Source: a virus. From it: a stretch of 64,000 nucleotides of DNA. The position numbers were made by a program, and so were the translations under genes. The stretch lies in the IMG/VR virus record IMGVR_UViG_3300026483_000005, positions 1-64,000 of that record. One strand, 5' to 3'. Of the stretch, positions 54,165 through 64,000 are shown in pieces. The first letter of the stretch is position 1. Each line of letters starts with the position of its first letter. The notes under the pieces were generated by a model, which ran no database searches, was not told where the DNA came from, and saw only the letters and a list, made by a program, of their open reading frames with translations.

Positions 54165-55985
54165 ATGGCAGATAATAAATTTTTATCAACTTCCAGAATA
54201 AAAGCTGGAGAAATGATTGACGACATTAGATCCTATATTACTAGGATATATGGCGAGGTAGAAGGTGCATTTACAACAGCCTCTCCGTTTTCACAAATCC
54301 TAGACGTTATTTCAGAAATAGGAAGATTAATATTCTTCTACATTGAAGATTCTACAGTAGAGCAAAATATTCTTACAGCTCAAAACCCAGAATCAATATA
54401 TGGACTCTCAAGATTAGCAGGACATGATTCATTTAGAGGAGCTGCCGCTTCAGGTGAATTAAAGCTTAGATTAGGAGTGCAGGGTTTAGATGATATTGCT
54501 GGTGATGCTTTAAACATTCCATCCAATGCTATTATAGAATGCAAAGACAACGGTCTTAAATACACCCTGAGAACAAGTAATGATCAATTTAGATTAGAAA
54601 AATCAAACGCAAATTATATTTATATTCCTGTAATTCAGGGAGAATATGAATCTCAAACATTAACCTCAACTGGAGAATCTTTTCAATCCTTTAATGTAAT
54701 AACTAAAAGCATGATAGACCATGGACAGATTAGAGTAAAGGTTAATTCTAATTTATGGACTAAATATGATTCTTTATATGATATGAAAAAGGGAACTGAA
54801 GGTTATTTAGTAAAAACAGGAATTACAGGTGGATTAGATCTTTATTTCGGTAATGGTTCATTTGGTGACATTCCTCCAACAGGTGCATCGATTGAAATCG
54901 AATATTTAAAAATAGGAGGTGCTATGGGTAATTTAAACGGTAGAGCTGATTTATCGTTTGAATTCAAAACTGAAGGAACAGATTCATTAGGAAATACGCA
55001 TGATCTAAATGAATTATTAGAATCTGAATTTACAGTTGCACCTAAAATGGGAGCAAATCCAGAAGATATTGAATTAACAAAGTTAATTGCCCCATTACAG
55101 TCACATTCATTTGTATTAGCAACTCCTGATAACTATGAGCACTTTCTTTCAAGATATGGTATGTTTTCTTATTTAGATGCATATAACACTACAGATGATG
55201 GATATTTAGACGATGATAATGTTATCTATCTGTTCATGTTGCCTAATACTCTTAAAAAATTACAAAACAATAAAGATTATTTTAGCTTAGATAATTCTGA
55301 ATTCTTTTTTACTGAAATAGAAAAAGAAGGAATTATGGGATTATTAGAAAAATCAGGAAGACAGATGGTAACAACTGAAATTAAAATAGTAGATCCTTCC
55401 CCACAATATTTTAGAATGGATATTAAAGTAAGATACTTTGAAGGATATACAAAGGCTAATCTTGCTACTGAAATTAGATCTAAAATAGCAGAATACCTAA
55501 TTAACATTACAAGAAGAGATAGATTACCAAAATCTGATATTGTCGCTATTGTTGAATCAATTGAAGGTATTGATTCCGTTAACGTTAAATTCACTTCTGA
55601 AAAAGAAGAAACGGCTAGAAGATTAGGATATTATACTTCTAAAACAGTAACGGTAACTCCTTCTACCCCAATCTTAGAAGATATAGGTAATGGAAAACAA
55701 AAAATGGTTTTCTTTAAAAGAACAGTAACTGAAAGGCAAATTAATTTTGAACCCAATGCACCTCTTCCAGAGAATGTAATTAATTTAGATTCATTTGGAG
55801 ATATAATTTTAGAAAAAGAAGAAGTTGCATTATTTAGAGGTGGCTGGTTAGATCAAAATGGAAACATGGTGGATGATTCAGTAAAGACTGGAGAAAAAGC
55901 AGCTCTTTCAATTTACTTTGATGAACCAGCTGTGAAAAATAGCATATTCGCTAAAGTTCAGGCTAAAAATAGAAAAGCTATATAA
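54165..55985 (+). CDS. Baseplate wedge protein gp6 / gpJ-like
   Basis: 606 aa. RIYGEVEGAFTTASPFSQILDVISEIGRLIF and the later RLAGHDSFRGAAASGELKLRL match baseplate J/gp6 proteins. The central GDIPPTGASIEIEYLKIGGAMGN is the signature loop region, and RRDRLPKSDIVAIVESIEGIDSVNVKF the C-terminal conserved block. gp6 forms the ring that triggers sheath contraction. It ends one base inside the next gene. Confidence 0.92.
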   Translation: MADNKFLSTSRIKAGEMIDDIRSYITRIYGEVEGAFTTASPFSQILDVISEIGRLIFFYIEDSTVEQNILTAQNPESIYGLSRLAGHDSFRGAAASGELKLRLGVQGLDDIAGDALNIPSNAIIECKDNGLKYTLRTSNDQFRLEKSNANYIYIPVIQGEYESQTLTSTGESFQSFNVITKSMIDHGQIRVKVNSNLWTKYDSLYDMKKGTEGYLVKTGITGGLDLYFGNGSFGDIPPTGASIEIEYLKIGGAMGNLNGRADLSFEFKTEGTDSLGNTHDLNELLESEFTVAPKMGANPEDIELTKLIAPLQSHSFVLATPDNYEHFLSRYGMFSYLDAYNTTDDGYLDDDNVIYLFMLPNTLKKLQNNKDYFSLDNSEFFFTEIEKEGIMGLLEKSGRQMVTTEIKIVDPSPQYFRMDIKVRYFEGYTKANLATEIRSKIAEYLINITRRDRLPKSDIVAIVESIEGIDSVNVKFTSEKEETARRLGYYTSKTVTVTPSTPILEDIGNGKQKMVFFKRTVTERQINFEPNAPLPENVINLDSFGDIILEKEEVALFRGGWLDQNGNMVDDSVKTGEKAALSIYFDEPAVKNSIFAKVQAKNRKAI

Positions 55986-56254
55986 TGAGTATTTTTAGTA
56001 ACCTTTTTAAAAGTAGAAAAAAGAGATTATATTCTATCAGGGAAAATGCATTTGACGATAGAAAAAATTTAGGTAATGATTATAGAAGTAATATTTTGAA
56101 AAACTCAATTTCTTCTCATATTTGGAGAAATAATCAAATGAACGACTTTGTTAATCTTATTCAAGATACAATCGCCGATTGGGTAGATTCTGTAAACTAT
56201 TTAAAAATTTACAAATCTTACACCATGAAAAAAGATGATAAAAAAATTAGATAA
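55985..56254 (+). CDS. Small baseplate-module protein (89 aa)
   Basis: 89 aa, strongly basic and Asn-rich (FKSRKKRLYSIRENAFDDRKNLG), with a Trp-containing C-terminal half (DTIADWVDSVNYLKIYKS). It overlaps gp6 by one base and lies two bases before the gpI-like gene. Probably a small wedge component; not recognised. Confidence 0.65.
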   Translation: MSIFSNLFKSRKKRLYSIRENAFDDRKNLGNDYRSNILKNSISSHIWRNNQMNDFVNLIQDTIADWVDSVNYLKIYKSYTMKKDDKKIR

Positions 56255-56256
56255 TA

Positions 56257-59046
56257 ATGCCATATCAAAATCTTAGATTCTTTGATAATAGTTCTAACGA
56301 ATTAAATTTAACGTATGATTCTACTTTAGAATATTCTACGGGTACTATATTTCTACCTGAAATATCGACAGGCCTATATGAAACGATAAATTTATATGTT
56401 CTAGAAGAAGTAAGGGATGAATTAGATAATCAAAGATTTGTACATCCTATATCAGTCGATGCTAATACTAATACTTTAAGATTTGAATTTGTTTCAGGCT
56501 ATGGAGATAGTAATGATATTTTTCTTTATAGTGGAACAATGAAGAACGGAGACTACGAAGTAGTTGTAGATTCTTCTCAGGTTTCTAAAATGAGAGACAA
56601 CAGTCACTACACTTCAATTGACTCTGATGGTTTTAAAATAGTTCCTTTAAACGCAGCGGCATTGAATGTACAAGCATGCATCGCCAATATAGCATTAAGT
56701 TCAGATAAAGAAGGTTTTCATATTAGAACATTAAATGTATATGCGACCGAAGATGGTAATGAAGTAAAGGTTGCAGAAATTAAAGTTTATGGTGAAGTAG
56801 TTGCTGAAGATGAAAGACTAAAAAGTCTTTTAACTAACATGGCATTAAATCTAGACGAAATGGATTATTTGATATTTAGAGATTCTGATATTAAAGACCT
56901 TGGTGTAGATTATAAACTATTAAATAGAAAAAGAAAAGAACTTTTATTACAGGCTTCTACTATTAAACCCTTTATAGGAACATATAAAGCCCTATTAGGT
57001 GTTATTGATTTCTTTGGATATAGTAATGTAAGTCTTAGAGAGTATTGGTTAAACATAAACGAACAATCTGAAGGATTTGGAAAAATGATGGTGGTTCCTG
57101 TTGCTAATCAAACTGAAGTAGGTTTCTTAGCAAAAAAGAGTAGAAATAAGAACCTTCCTAATTCTAATCAAAAGAAAACTTCTAGATTTTCATTAGCATA
57201 CCGATTAAACGTTCCTACTGGAAAATTAAATGAATTTGATTTACCAGAAGTAGAGGAAATTACAGATTTTTCGCCGGATGAAATCTTAATAAAATTATAT
57301 GCTTTAAAGCGTAAACTACAGAAAGAATATTTACCGCTTAACGCAAAGATCGTAGATATCACAGCAGAGGGTGATTACTTTGACGGAGTAAATCAGAGAG
57401 TTTGGAATAATCAACACCAAATACACGCACAGTATGCTGGACAAGACGTACATTATGATATATTTCCAGATGCTAAATCAATTTATATAGAAGATCTTAG
57501 GAAAGTAGATTATAGACTAGAAGGTCGTAATCAAAAGATAGAAGTTTTTAATAAAACAGAAAGAAATGAATTAGAAGATTCTATTAGATCTTTCTATACA
57601 GATTGGCACGATGAAGATATGTCTTCACATAATACCATTGCAGGAATTCCAATAGGAGCTCCTATTATTTTAACTGGAACTTCACTTAAAGATACATGGG
57701 ATGATGCAGACTTTACTTTCATAGATGCAAACGATACTGACGATGATGCTAATATTTTACATTCTCCACCCGGACAACCTCCATATACCACTTTACAAGA
57801 TCCTTATTTAACATGGGATGATTGGTGGAAAAGAAGTGTATATGAAATTGAATGGATAATTAAAGGTCCTAGAGGCTACTTTAAAACTATCAGAGGATCT
57901 ATTGACAATTGGTATACACTACCAATAATACTTCCATACATCGGTGAGTACACTATTGATGTTGCTTTTTGGGATTTATATAACATAAGAAGTATTAGTC
58001 ACAATGAAAAGATAACAGTTAAATCTAAGAATGTTGAAGTATATGGAATGTATCAGAAACTCACGCCTGAATTAGATTGGGCTAATTATAAATATCAATG
58101 GGATGAAGCAGGTTCTTCATGGGAATGGGGTAGAGAAAACCTAAACACTGTTGAAGAAAGTATTGCTACATATTATCTAACTCTCGATAGAGCTAATTAT
58201 TTACACGAAGATGAAGATGGTAAAGAATTCTCAATGGTAAGAAGATTTGCAGATTCTACAACTCCAACTGGATTTAATGAAACGACAGGGCCTTATCAAT
58301 GGAAATCATTAAGAAAACATGTATGGAATGATGGTCCCGAAATATGCTGGGATCAAACTAGGGTTGGACCAGATTTAAATTCTTCTTTTAAATTAGAATT
58401 AAACGGCGCTAATAATGGAACTATTTCTGTTTCACAATTAGATCCTTTTACAGATTTAGAAATAATAGAAGAATATACACCTGTTGCAACATATCCTACG
58501 TCTAATACTGATTTTGCGGCTTGGGAAAGCTTAAAGGATGAATTGAATAATTTGAATCCTAACCAATGGCCTATTTTTACTAAATTCAATTGGAATCCGA
58601 TATATAAAGATACTGATGGAAATATAGTAAATAATTTTGATGGAGCAGATGTATGTAATTATATGCTCGTAGTTTCTAAACAACCCAATCAAGTATATGA
58701 TTTTTACAATGCTACGACTAGCACTGGAATCATAGATCCAGATAGTTTTGTTAAATACCAAGCATACAATCCTAGCTTCAATGATTCTTATATAATAGAC
58801 GATCACGGTACTATTAATCTATTAAATCACATGACATTTTCATATGACCTGACTAAAATGCCGGGCATAATAAAACAGAAATGGAGATTGATAAATAATA
58901 GTGTAAAAAAAGAAGATATATATTATGATAATCAGTGGCTGACATACTTATTTGACACTAAGGGAGAGTACAGTATTGAGCTTGAATTAACTGATTTGAA
59001 CGGAAATAAAAACATAACAAGAAAAAACATCTTAACAATTAAATAA
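56257..59046 (+). CDS. Large baseplate wedge protein with a P2 gpI-like region
   Basis: 929 aa. Residues ~195-270 (YKLLNRKRKELLLQASTIKPFIGTYKALLGVIDFFGYSNVSLREYW) resemble the core of tail protein gpI, which follows gp25 and gpJ in P2-like baseplates and equals part of T4 gp7. The remainder is a series of beta domains rich in Trp, Asp and Tyr, probably extending the wedge toward the tail fibres. The long C-terminal part has immunoglobulin-like repeats (GEYTIDVAFWDLYN; GEYSIELELTDLNGN). Confidence 0.82.
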   Translation: MPYQNLRFFDNSSNELNLTYDSTLEYSTGTIFLPEISTGLYETINLYVLEEVRDELDNQRFVHPISVDANTNTLRFEFVSGYGDSNDIFLYSGTMKNGDYEVVVDSSQVSKMRDNSHYTSIDSDGFKIVPLNAAALNVQACIANIALSSDKEGFHIRTLNVYATEDGNEVKVAEIKVYGEVVAEDERLKSLLTNMALNLDEMDYLIFRDSDIKDLGVDYKLLNRKRKELLLQASTIKPFIGTYKALLGVIDFFGYSNVSLREYWLNINEQSEGFGKMMVVPVANQTEVGFLAKKSRNKNLPNSNQKKTSRFSLAYRLNVPTGKLNEFDLPEVEEITDFSPDEILIKLYALKRKLQKEYLPLNAKIVDITAEGDYFDGVNQRVWNNQHQIHAQYAGQDVHYDIFPDAKSIYIEDLRKVDYRLEGRNQKIEVFNKTERNELEDSIRSFYTDWHDEDMSSHNTIAGIPIGAPIILTGTSLKDTWDDADFTFIDANDTDDDANILHSPPGQPPYTTLQDPYLTWDDWWKRSVYEIEWIIKGPRGYFKTIRGSIDNWYTLPIILPYIGEYTIDVAFWDLYNIRSISHNEKITVKSKNVEVYGMYQKLTPELDWANYKYQWDEAGSSWEWGRENLNTVEESIATYYLTLDRANYLHEDEDGKEFSMVRRFADSTTPTGFNETTGPYQWKSLRKHVWNDGPEICWDQTRVGPDLNSSFKLELNGANNGTISVSQLDPFTDLEIIEEYTPVATYPTSNTDFAAWESLKDELNNLNPNQWPIFTKFNWNPIYKDTDGNIVNNFDGADVCNYMLVVSKQPNQVYDFYNATTSTGIIDPDSFVKYQAYNPSFNDSYIIDDHGTINLLNHMTFSYDLTKMPGIIKQKWRLINNSVKKEDIYYDNQWLTYLFDTKGEYSIELELTDLNGNKNITRKNILTIK

Positions 59047-59047
59047 A

Positions 59048-59608
59048 ATGGCAAGTATTACAACAATTTTAGGAACGCATTCTCTTTCTTCTTCGAGACT
59101 TACTATCAATAATAATTTTGATAACGTAAATGAAGAATTAGGATTAATCGCAAATGTTCTAGACACGACAAGTTCTACGTTATCTTTAACTGGAGCTATT
59201 ACGGCAGGCACACTGTCCTTAAACACAGGTACTTTAAATACTTTTAACGTAACTGCATCTTCATTAGAGGCAGGCGTTGAAGCTACGTTTAAAGAAAATG
59301 TAATTTTAGAAAAAGCACTCCAGTTTACAGTGGCTCCTACTGCTACTTTTCCAGCAGGAACAGTTACTCCTACACTAGGAGCTTATATTTACACTGGTTC
59401 AGCTGATGTAGAATTAGGACCTTCAGCAGATGGACAAATTTTAACTATTATTGCATCGACTGCATTTCAAATGCAAGGTACAGGTTTAGACAATATAAAT
59501 GGCGCTGATACCTCAATAGATGTTTTACAGAACGGTAGTATCAGTTTTATAGGAAGTACGGACGGCACTTGGTGGATTACAGGTTCACATAAAGCCACAA
59601 TTTCATAA
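59048..59608 (+). CDS. Fibre or baseplate-periphery protein (186 aa)
   Basis: 186 aa, no signal peptide. The N-terminus (LSSSRLTINNNFDNVNEELGLIANVL) is a helical attachment segment, followed by Thr/Ser/Leu repeats (GAITAGTLSLNTGTLNTFNVTASSL) typical of triple beta-helix shafts. The C-terminal SISFIGSTDGTWWITGSH forms a compact end. It is probably a short fibre or fibre connector. Confidence 0.7.
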   Translation: MASITTILGTHSLSSSRLTINNNFDNVNEELGLIANVLDTTSSTLSLTGAITAGTLSLNTGTLNTFNVTASSLEAGVEATFKENVILEKALQFTVAPTATFPAGTVTPTLGAYIYTGSADVELGPSADGQILTIIASTAFQMQGTGLDNINGADTSIDVLQNGSISFIGSTDGTWWITGSHKATIS

Positions 59609-59632
59609 TATAAAAATAAAACAGTTAATTAG

Positions 59633-61618
59633 ATGGCTACACCATTAATAAGGATTCCACAAGAACAAGGAGGTACGATGTATGCATTTGCTAATGCAGC
59701 AAGGGATTTGACACGCGCTTATTATAATCCGGATATTAACTTTGAATTTTCTAAATTTGCATTACTAGACTTGCCAGTATATGCTGATTTTATTCAAAGT
59801 GATCCGACTGATCTATCAGAGGGTCCTAATTATATCAAGTATGATAGACTATTTGAAGGAGGTGGCGGTTCTAATGCTAGTTCTTATAATGATTCGTTAC
59901 ATGATGGTAATGGTAACGTACATTTTGCACAAACTTTTCAAAGTTATGCTCTTAATTTAGAGAACATGCTTCTTAACCCAGAGGTTAATGATGATTTTGA
60001 TGATGTTTTATTTCAAAGTGATGCTGAAAAAATATTCTTTAAATACTTATATCACATCAATGCGATAAGAGTAAGAACTGCAACTTCACAAGAAGTTTCA
60101 ACAGGATATTCTAGAATGATAGAGCTAGATGATTCTACTCAAGCCGGTTCTGAATATAGTCAAGTTATAAAATACATTGGAAATATTGATGTAACTAACG
60201 ATAAAAATTATAAAGGGCAACAGTACAACGAAATATTTGTTAACGTTCCTTCTTCTGTAGGATATACTCCTGAAGTTTTATTAGAAACATCTAAGTTTAA
60301 TACTAATAATATTAAGTTTGTACCTGGTGCTGAAATTGAAGGAAGAACAAATGATGATACTCACCCAGATCCTTTTTTAAATGTAGAATCTTATGCTGAT
60401 CAAGCTGACGGAACTTATAATACTGACGAAAATGAAGTTCCAACATTTGGAATTGATTTTAATTCAAGCGCCTACTCTAAAATAATAAATGATCCTAAAT
60501 TAGATTCAATATTAGATTATTCTAAAAGAGGTGGAGATTTTAGATTCAATGCTATCCTAGTGTATTATGACATATATTCAAAGTCTAACATTGGAAATAA
60601 AGCAACAAACCTATACGGTATAATATTATTAGATAACTGGAAAGAAGATACTTCAAATGATGGATGGTATATTCCAGAATTAACTAAGTATAAGCCGAAT
60701 GAAGTTACCGGTCTTAATGGTAATGCATTTGCACTTAAATTAAATCTTAAATTTAATTCAGCGCTAGATAATGTTGGGATAGAAAAGAATGTTAATGATT
60801 ATTCTACTTTCTCAATGGACATTTTCTTAGACACAACAAGTGCCTTAGAAAACGCGGTTCAATTATTAAGAGATGCTAATACTAGATACAATGATATTTC
60901 TAAGAAAGTTGAAATGTTAGAAAGTTTCTTTTTAAGTTCTGAAAACTTACAAGGAATATCTAAGAGACTAGACCATATAGAACAGGATGTTGAAAATGCT
61001 ACTATTAATTTTCAAGATGAAAGAAGTCTTTTAGATCTAATAACAAATACCAACTCTAGATTAAATCAGGTTATTTCTGGTGTAATTCCAACAGAGATAC
61101 AATATAATACAGATGTTTTAGAGTCAGGTAACCCAGGAGTGTCTATTGATAAATCAAACAATGGTAAAGTTAAAATCAGTTGTGTTAATTATGGCTATTC
61201 TTTAGGACAAGCTTATGTATATGATACTGTAACTTCTACTAATGAAAGAGAATTATCTGCTGATTCTATGTTTTTACCAGATGAAGCTGGAACAAAGGCG
61301 GTATGGCAAAGACTTAAAGAATTTGACAACTTAGTTATGGTCTATACAGATCAGGCACAGGACTTTGATTCTAATCTAAATATATACTTAGATGATACAA
61401 TAACAAGTTGGAAAAAAGGCCAAGTAGTTAGAGTAACTTTTAAAAATAAAATAAAAAACTTATCAACACATTACATAACACTGTGGACTGATAAGAGTAA
61501 TGGATGGTCGCAAAAACTTTCTATTTCTTTATCGGACTTATTATCTAATAAACCATATATCGAAATAGTATGTGTAGATCCAGTAAATAAAACGTTTGAA
61601 TACGATATCTTAAGATAA
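59633..61618 (+). CDS. Large tail-associated structural protein (661 aa)
   Basis: 661 aa. The N-terminus (LIRIPQEQGGTMYAFANAARDLTRAYYNPDI) is a plausible docking segment. Residues ~30-400 are mixed beta domains. ~400-480 is a coiled coil (ALENAVQLLRDANTRYNDISKKVEMLE, then ISKRLDHIEQDVENATI), and the C-terminus is beta. This layout fits a trimeric baseplate-to-fibre connector such as T4 gp10/gp11 or a long-fibre hinge; exact homology not recognised. Confidence 0.72.
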   Translation: MATPLIRIPQEQGGTMYAFANAARDLTRAYYNPDINFEFSKFALLDLPVYADFIQSDPTDLSEGPNYIKYDRLFEGGGGSNASSYNDSLHDGNGNVHFAQTFQSYALNLENMLLNPEVNDDFDDVLFQSDAEKIFFKYLYHINAIRVRTATSQEVSTGYSRMIELDDSTQAGSEYSQVIKYIGNIDVTNDKNYKGQQYNEIFVNVPSSVGYTPEVLLETSKFNTNNIKFVPGAEIEGRTNDDTHPDPFLNVESYADQADGTYNTDENEVPTFGIDFNSSAYSKIINDPKLDSILDYSKRGGDFRFNAILVYYDIYSKSNIGNKATNLYGIILLDNWKEDTSNDGWYIPELTKYKPNEVTGLNGNAFALKLNLKFNSALDNVGIEKNVNDYSTFSMDIFLDTTSALENAVQLLRDANTRYNDISKKVEMLESFFLSSENLQGISKRLDHIEQDVENATINFQDERSLLDLITNTNSRLNQVISGVIPTEIQYNTDVLESGNPGVSIDKSNNGKVKISCVNYGYSLGQAYVYDTVTSTNERELSADSMFLPDEAGTKAVWQRLKEFDNLVMVYTDQAQDFDSNLNIYLDDTITSWKKGQVVRVTFKNKIKNLSTHYITLWTDKSNGWSQKLSISLSDLLSNKPYIEIVCVDPVNKTFEYDILR

Positions 61619-61619
61619 T

Positions 61620-64000
61620 ATGAGCGCTAGCAATTCTATATCACATTTACTCGAACAGTTTCTAGAATTAAACACTAATTCACTAGAAACTTTCGAACGT
61701 ATCAATGAGGCTATTTCAACCGATAAAGAAACGGTTACAATAGATTTATTCGATAATCGCACAGGAGAAATGACTGCAATTCAAATTCCAGCATTTGGAT
61801 TTTTGAAAAGAGAAATTGAAAGAATTGATAAGAACATAACTGCGATTAGTGGTTTAGATACTTCCAGTGCAAATGTAAAACTTAAAGATGGTTCTTATAG
61901 AAGAATACATACTTCTAAATTAAAAGGTCCTTCTTTACCTATAAAGTCGTTAGCAACTCCAAAAGAATTTAATACACAACTAAACGATTTCTTTGAAGAT
62001 TTCTTAAATCCTTTATTAACTATTAGTTTAGATGTTAAAGGACAAATTCCAGTAGATACTGAAAGAGTTTATACTGAAAGAGTTATATTTGATCATGAAG
62101 ACTTGTCTTCCACTGAATCCTTTGATGAAATTTTTAAAGGTCAGAATGATGTCAATTATTCTAAATTTATTTCTAAAATAAAAGAAGATGGTTTAAAATA
62201 TAGAATAGATGCAGAGACGGTAGATATGCCAGTAAGATCTATTCAGTATAATGGCCAGTTAGACGTATTAAAAGTAGAAAATGTTCAGAAAACATCTCTA
62301 ATAGACGGGACTAGTCAAACTAAAACCGTAAAAGTATATACTCTAAATAAATTAACATATTCGGACTCTAATAAAGACATGAAAGATACTGAAACTCTAA
62401 AAATTGGAGATTCATTGGTAGTAAACACGTCTGAATATAACACAAGATATAGAGTAACCTCTATTGATTCTTCAACAACACAAGTTGAATTGTCACTTTT
62501 AGAAGGTTATTCACCGATTAAAATAGGAGCGAATGCTCTCGCTATTTATAAAGATATTGATGCTTCTGTTTCTATAGAAGTTAAAGTTGGATTTAATGAA
62601 AGACAAGTAGTTTTTGTTAAACCAATAGATCCTATCTCTAAACTACCAGCTACTGATTTCTCACCAGGTGTTGCATTCTTTTCGAATGAACTTACTATTC
62701 AAAATGAAGATGGTATAGTTACTACACTTGCTAAATACTATAAAGAAGAAGTTGCTGATTTTGGTCAATTTATTAAAGCACTTAAGGTTGATTACATTCC
62801 ACCTGCATCAGAAGGTCTTATCCCAGATGCACCAATCGTAGAAGTAGATAACTTTAAAGTAACACAAATTAATAAACACCTTACTCAAAACGCTAGCGTT
62901 GAACAAGTAAAAAAGATCAAATCTGATAAAGTTAAAGCTAAAGAAGTTATTAAAAAGCTTGACACTACAATTAGAAAGAAAAGAAAATTAATTGCTACTA
63001 AAAAGTTCTCATCTAAAATAGAAAGAAATAGAGAGAAAAATGAATTAGCTTCTATCATTAGAGAAAAGGCTGCTGAAACTAAAGTATTCTCTTCAAGCGT
63101 TGGACAGATTAAAGCGATTGCTGAATCAAATGAATTACCTAAAGTTAATCCTAAATATAGGGTAAGAGGCTTTTGGTCTATTCCGGAGCCAAAGAAAGTT
63201 GGTGATGAAATTTCACAAGAAGTAGTTCAGTTTATTGCTAGATATAGATACGTTTCCTCAACGGGTAAAACATCTGTAATAGAGCAAATCAAATTTAATA
63301 AAAAAACTGCTGCATTTTCAAACTGGGTCGAAGTTAAAGGTCCTATTAGAAAAAGAGAAAAGCAAGCAGATGGTGGATATAGATGGATTCTAGAATCTGA
63401 AGAAGATTCACAGGCTATTAATTTTAACTCAATAGATTTATCTATTCAGCCTGGTGAAAAAATAGAAATGATGATTAAATCTGTTTCTGAAGCAGGTTTC
63501 CCACAAACCCCAGTAGAGTCAGAATGGTCAGATATTATTACTATTCCTTTTCCTGAAGGAGAAATATCTACAGACGGAGCAAATAGCCTAGTAAACCAAA
63601 ATGATTTAGATAATGTTAAGGTTGAAATAAATGATGATTTAGAATCACAAGGATTATTTACACACCTTGATAGTGGATTTACGGCAGGAGATACTTATTA
63701 TGCCCATGCCGCAGAATCACTAGCATCTGGTTTTTTAACAGGAGAACAGAATCCTATTAGCGTATATGATAAATTATTGGAATTACAGAATCAATTAGAA
63801 AGACTACAAGCTAAGGTTGAAGGTGCCGTTGGAGAATTACAAATTAAAATTATTGACGAAGAAGGTGAAGTAACGCTAGTTAAAAATAATTCAACTGCTA
63901 AAATATTCGCAGGATATTATGTAGATGAAAAACCAGATGATGAAACTAAAGGATATATTGTTACTAAAAATTATAGAGTAGAACTTCATAATACTAAGGC
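61620..64000 (+). CDS. Large structural protein, 3' end outside the window
   Basis: The frame is open from the ATG at 61620 to the end of the window (793 codons plus), so the gene is cut off. The N-terminus (SISHLLEQFLELNTNSLETFERINEAIST) is a helical assembly segment. A later Lys-rich coiled coil (around 62900-63060) joins beta domains. YRVRGFWSIPEPKK followed by VQFIARYRYVSSTGK and EKIEMMIKSVSEAGFPQTPVESEWSD look like fibronectin type III-like modules. It continues the baseplate/fibre operon. Confidence 0.85.
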   Translation, partial: MSASNSISHLLEQFLELNTNSLETFERINEAISTDKETVTIDLFDNRTGEMTAIQIPAFGFLKREIERIDKNITAISGLDTSSANVKLKDGSYRRIHTSKLKGPSLPIKSLATPKEFNTQLNDFFEDFLNPLLTISLDVKGQIPVDTERVYTERVIFDHEDLSSTESFDEIFKGQNDVNYSKFISKIKEDGLKYRIDAETVDMPVRSIQYNGQLDVLKVENVQKTSLIDGTSQTKTVKVYTLNKLTYSDSNKDMKDTETLKIGDSLVVNTSEYNTRYRVTSIDSSTTQVELSLLEGYSPIKIGANALAIYKDIDASVSIEVKVGFNERQVVFVKPIDPISKLPATDFSPGVAFFSNELTIQNEDGIVTTLAKYYKEEVADFGQFIKALKVDYIPPASEGLIPDAPIVEVDNFKVTQINKHLTQNASVEQVKKIKSDKVKAKEVIKKLDTTIRKKRKLIATKKFSSKIERNREKNELASIIREKAAETKVFSSSVGQIKAIAESNELPKVNPKYRVRGFWSIPEPKKVGDEISQEVVQFIARYRYVSSTGKTSVIEQIKFNKKTAAFSNWVEVKGPIRKREKQADGGYRWILESEEDSQAINFNSIDLSIQPGEKIEMMIKSVSEAGFPQTPVESEWSDIITIPFPEGEISTDGANSLVNQNDLDNVKVEINDDLESQGLFTHLDSGFTAGDTYYAHAAESLASGFLTGEQNPISVYDKLLELQNQLERLQAKVEGAVGELQIKIIDEEGEVTLVKNNSTAKIFAGYYVDEKPDDETKGYIVTKNYRVELHNTK

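Overview
The window is a 64 kb piece of a large, strictly lytic-looking tailed-phage genome with a contractile tail. Every supported gene is on the + strand, genes are tightly packed (1-8 base overlaps are common) and the DNA is AT-rich. The host is probably a member of Bacteroidota. Genes start behind A/T-rich leaders without Shine-Dalgarno sequences, the phage carries its own ribosomal protein bS21 of the Bacteroidota type, and it carries a W/Y-rich lipoprotein of a kind common in that phylum. No capsid, terminase or DNA polymerase gene is present, so this is only part of the genome.

Layout. 1-3250: small or low-complexity proteins, a 720-base stretch with no gene but several hairpins, a lipoprotein and a small membrane protein. 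3500-9960: enzymes and proteostasis (LOG-family nucleosidase, YkuK-like RNase H fold, ClpC-like unfoldase, a thymidylate-synthase-family enzyme whose key residue points to dCMP, a GT25 glycosyltransferase, ClpP). 9990-22440: virion fibre genes, ending in an 1852-residue collagen-like fibre with a self-cleaving S74 chaperone domain, interspersed with glycosyltransferases. 22590-26030: two Fe(II)/2-oxoglutarate oxygenases flanking a two-domain glycosyltransferase. The second oxygenase closely resembles the catalytic domain of animal collagen lysyl hydroxylases. 26036-42200: an accessory region with an ATP-grasp enzyme, PolB-type exonuclease, DnaJ, bS21, PhoH, RNase HII, UV-damage endonuclease, dCMP deaminase, an amidotransferase and many small unknowns. 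42234-64000: baseplate and tail module (LysM protein, hub, spike, gp25, gp6/J, gpI-like and large structural proteins), with an S1-repeat RNA-binding protein and an amidoligase-like protein in the middle. The last gene runs off the window.

Main hypotheses. (1) The collagen-like fibre, lysyl-hydroxylase-like enzyme, second oxygenase, two-domain glycosyltransferase and GT25 enzyme form a phage collagen-modification system. (2) A set of proteins, including an ATP-grasp enzyme, share an N-terminal tag like the T4 capsid-targeting sequence; three have a (L/I)xE cleavage site at residue 13, suggesting cargo packed in the head. (3) bS21 plus an S1-like protein suggests takeover of host translation initiation. 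(4) ClpC, ClpP, DnaJ and four small UVR-like paralogues suggest a phage proteolysis system. (5) Two promoter classes can be read directly. A 27-base element (AAAC-box, fixed spacing, TATAAT) occurs 11 times, mostly before enzyme genes. A RATATATA/GATAAATA box resembles the T4 late promoter and often sits exactly 4 bases before the ATG of virion or tagged genes, implying leaderless late messages.
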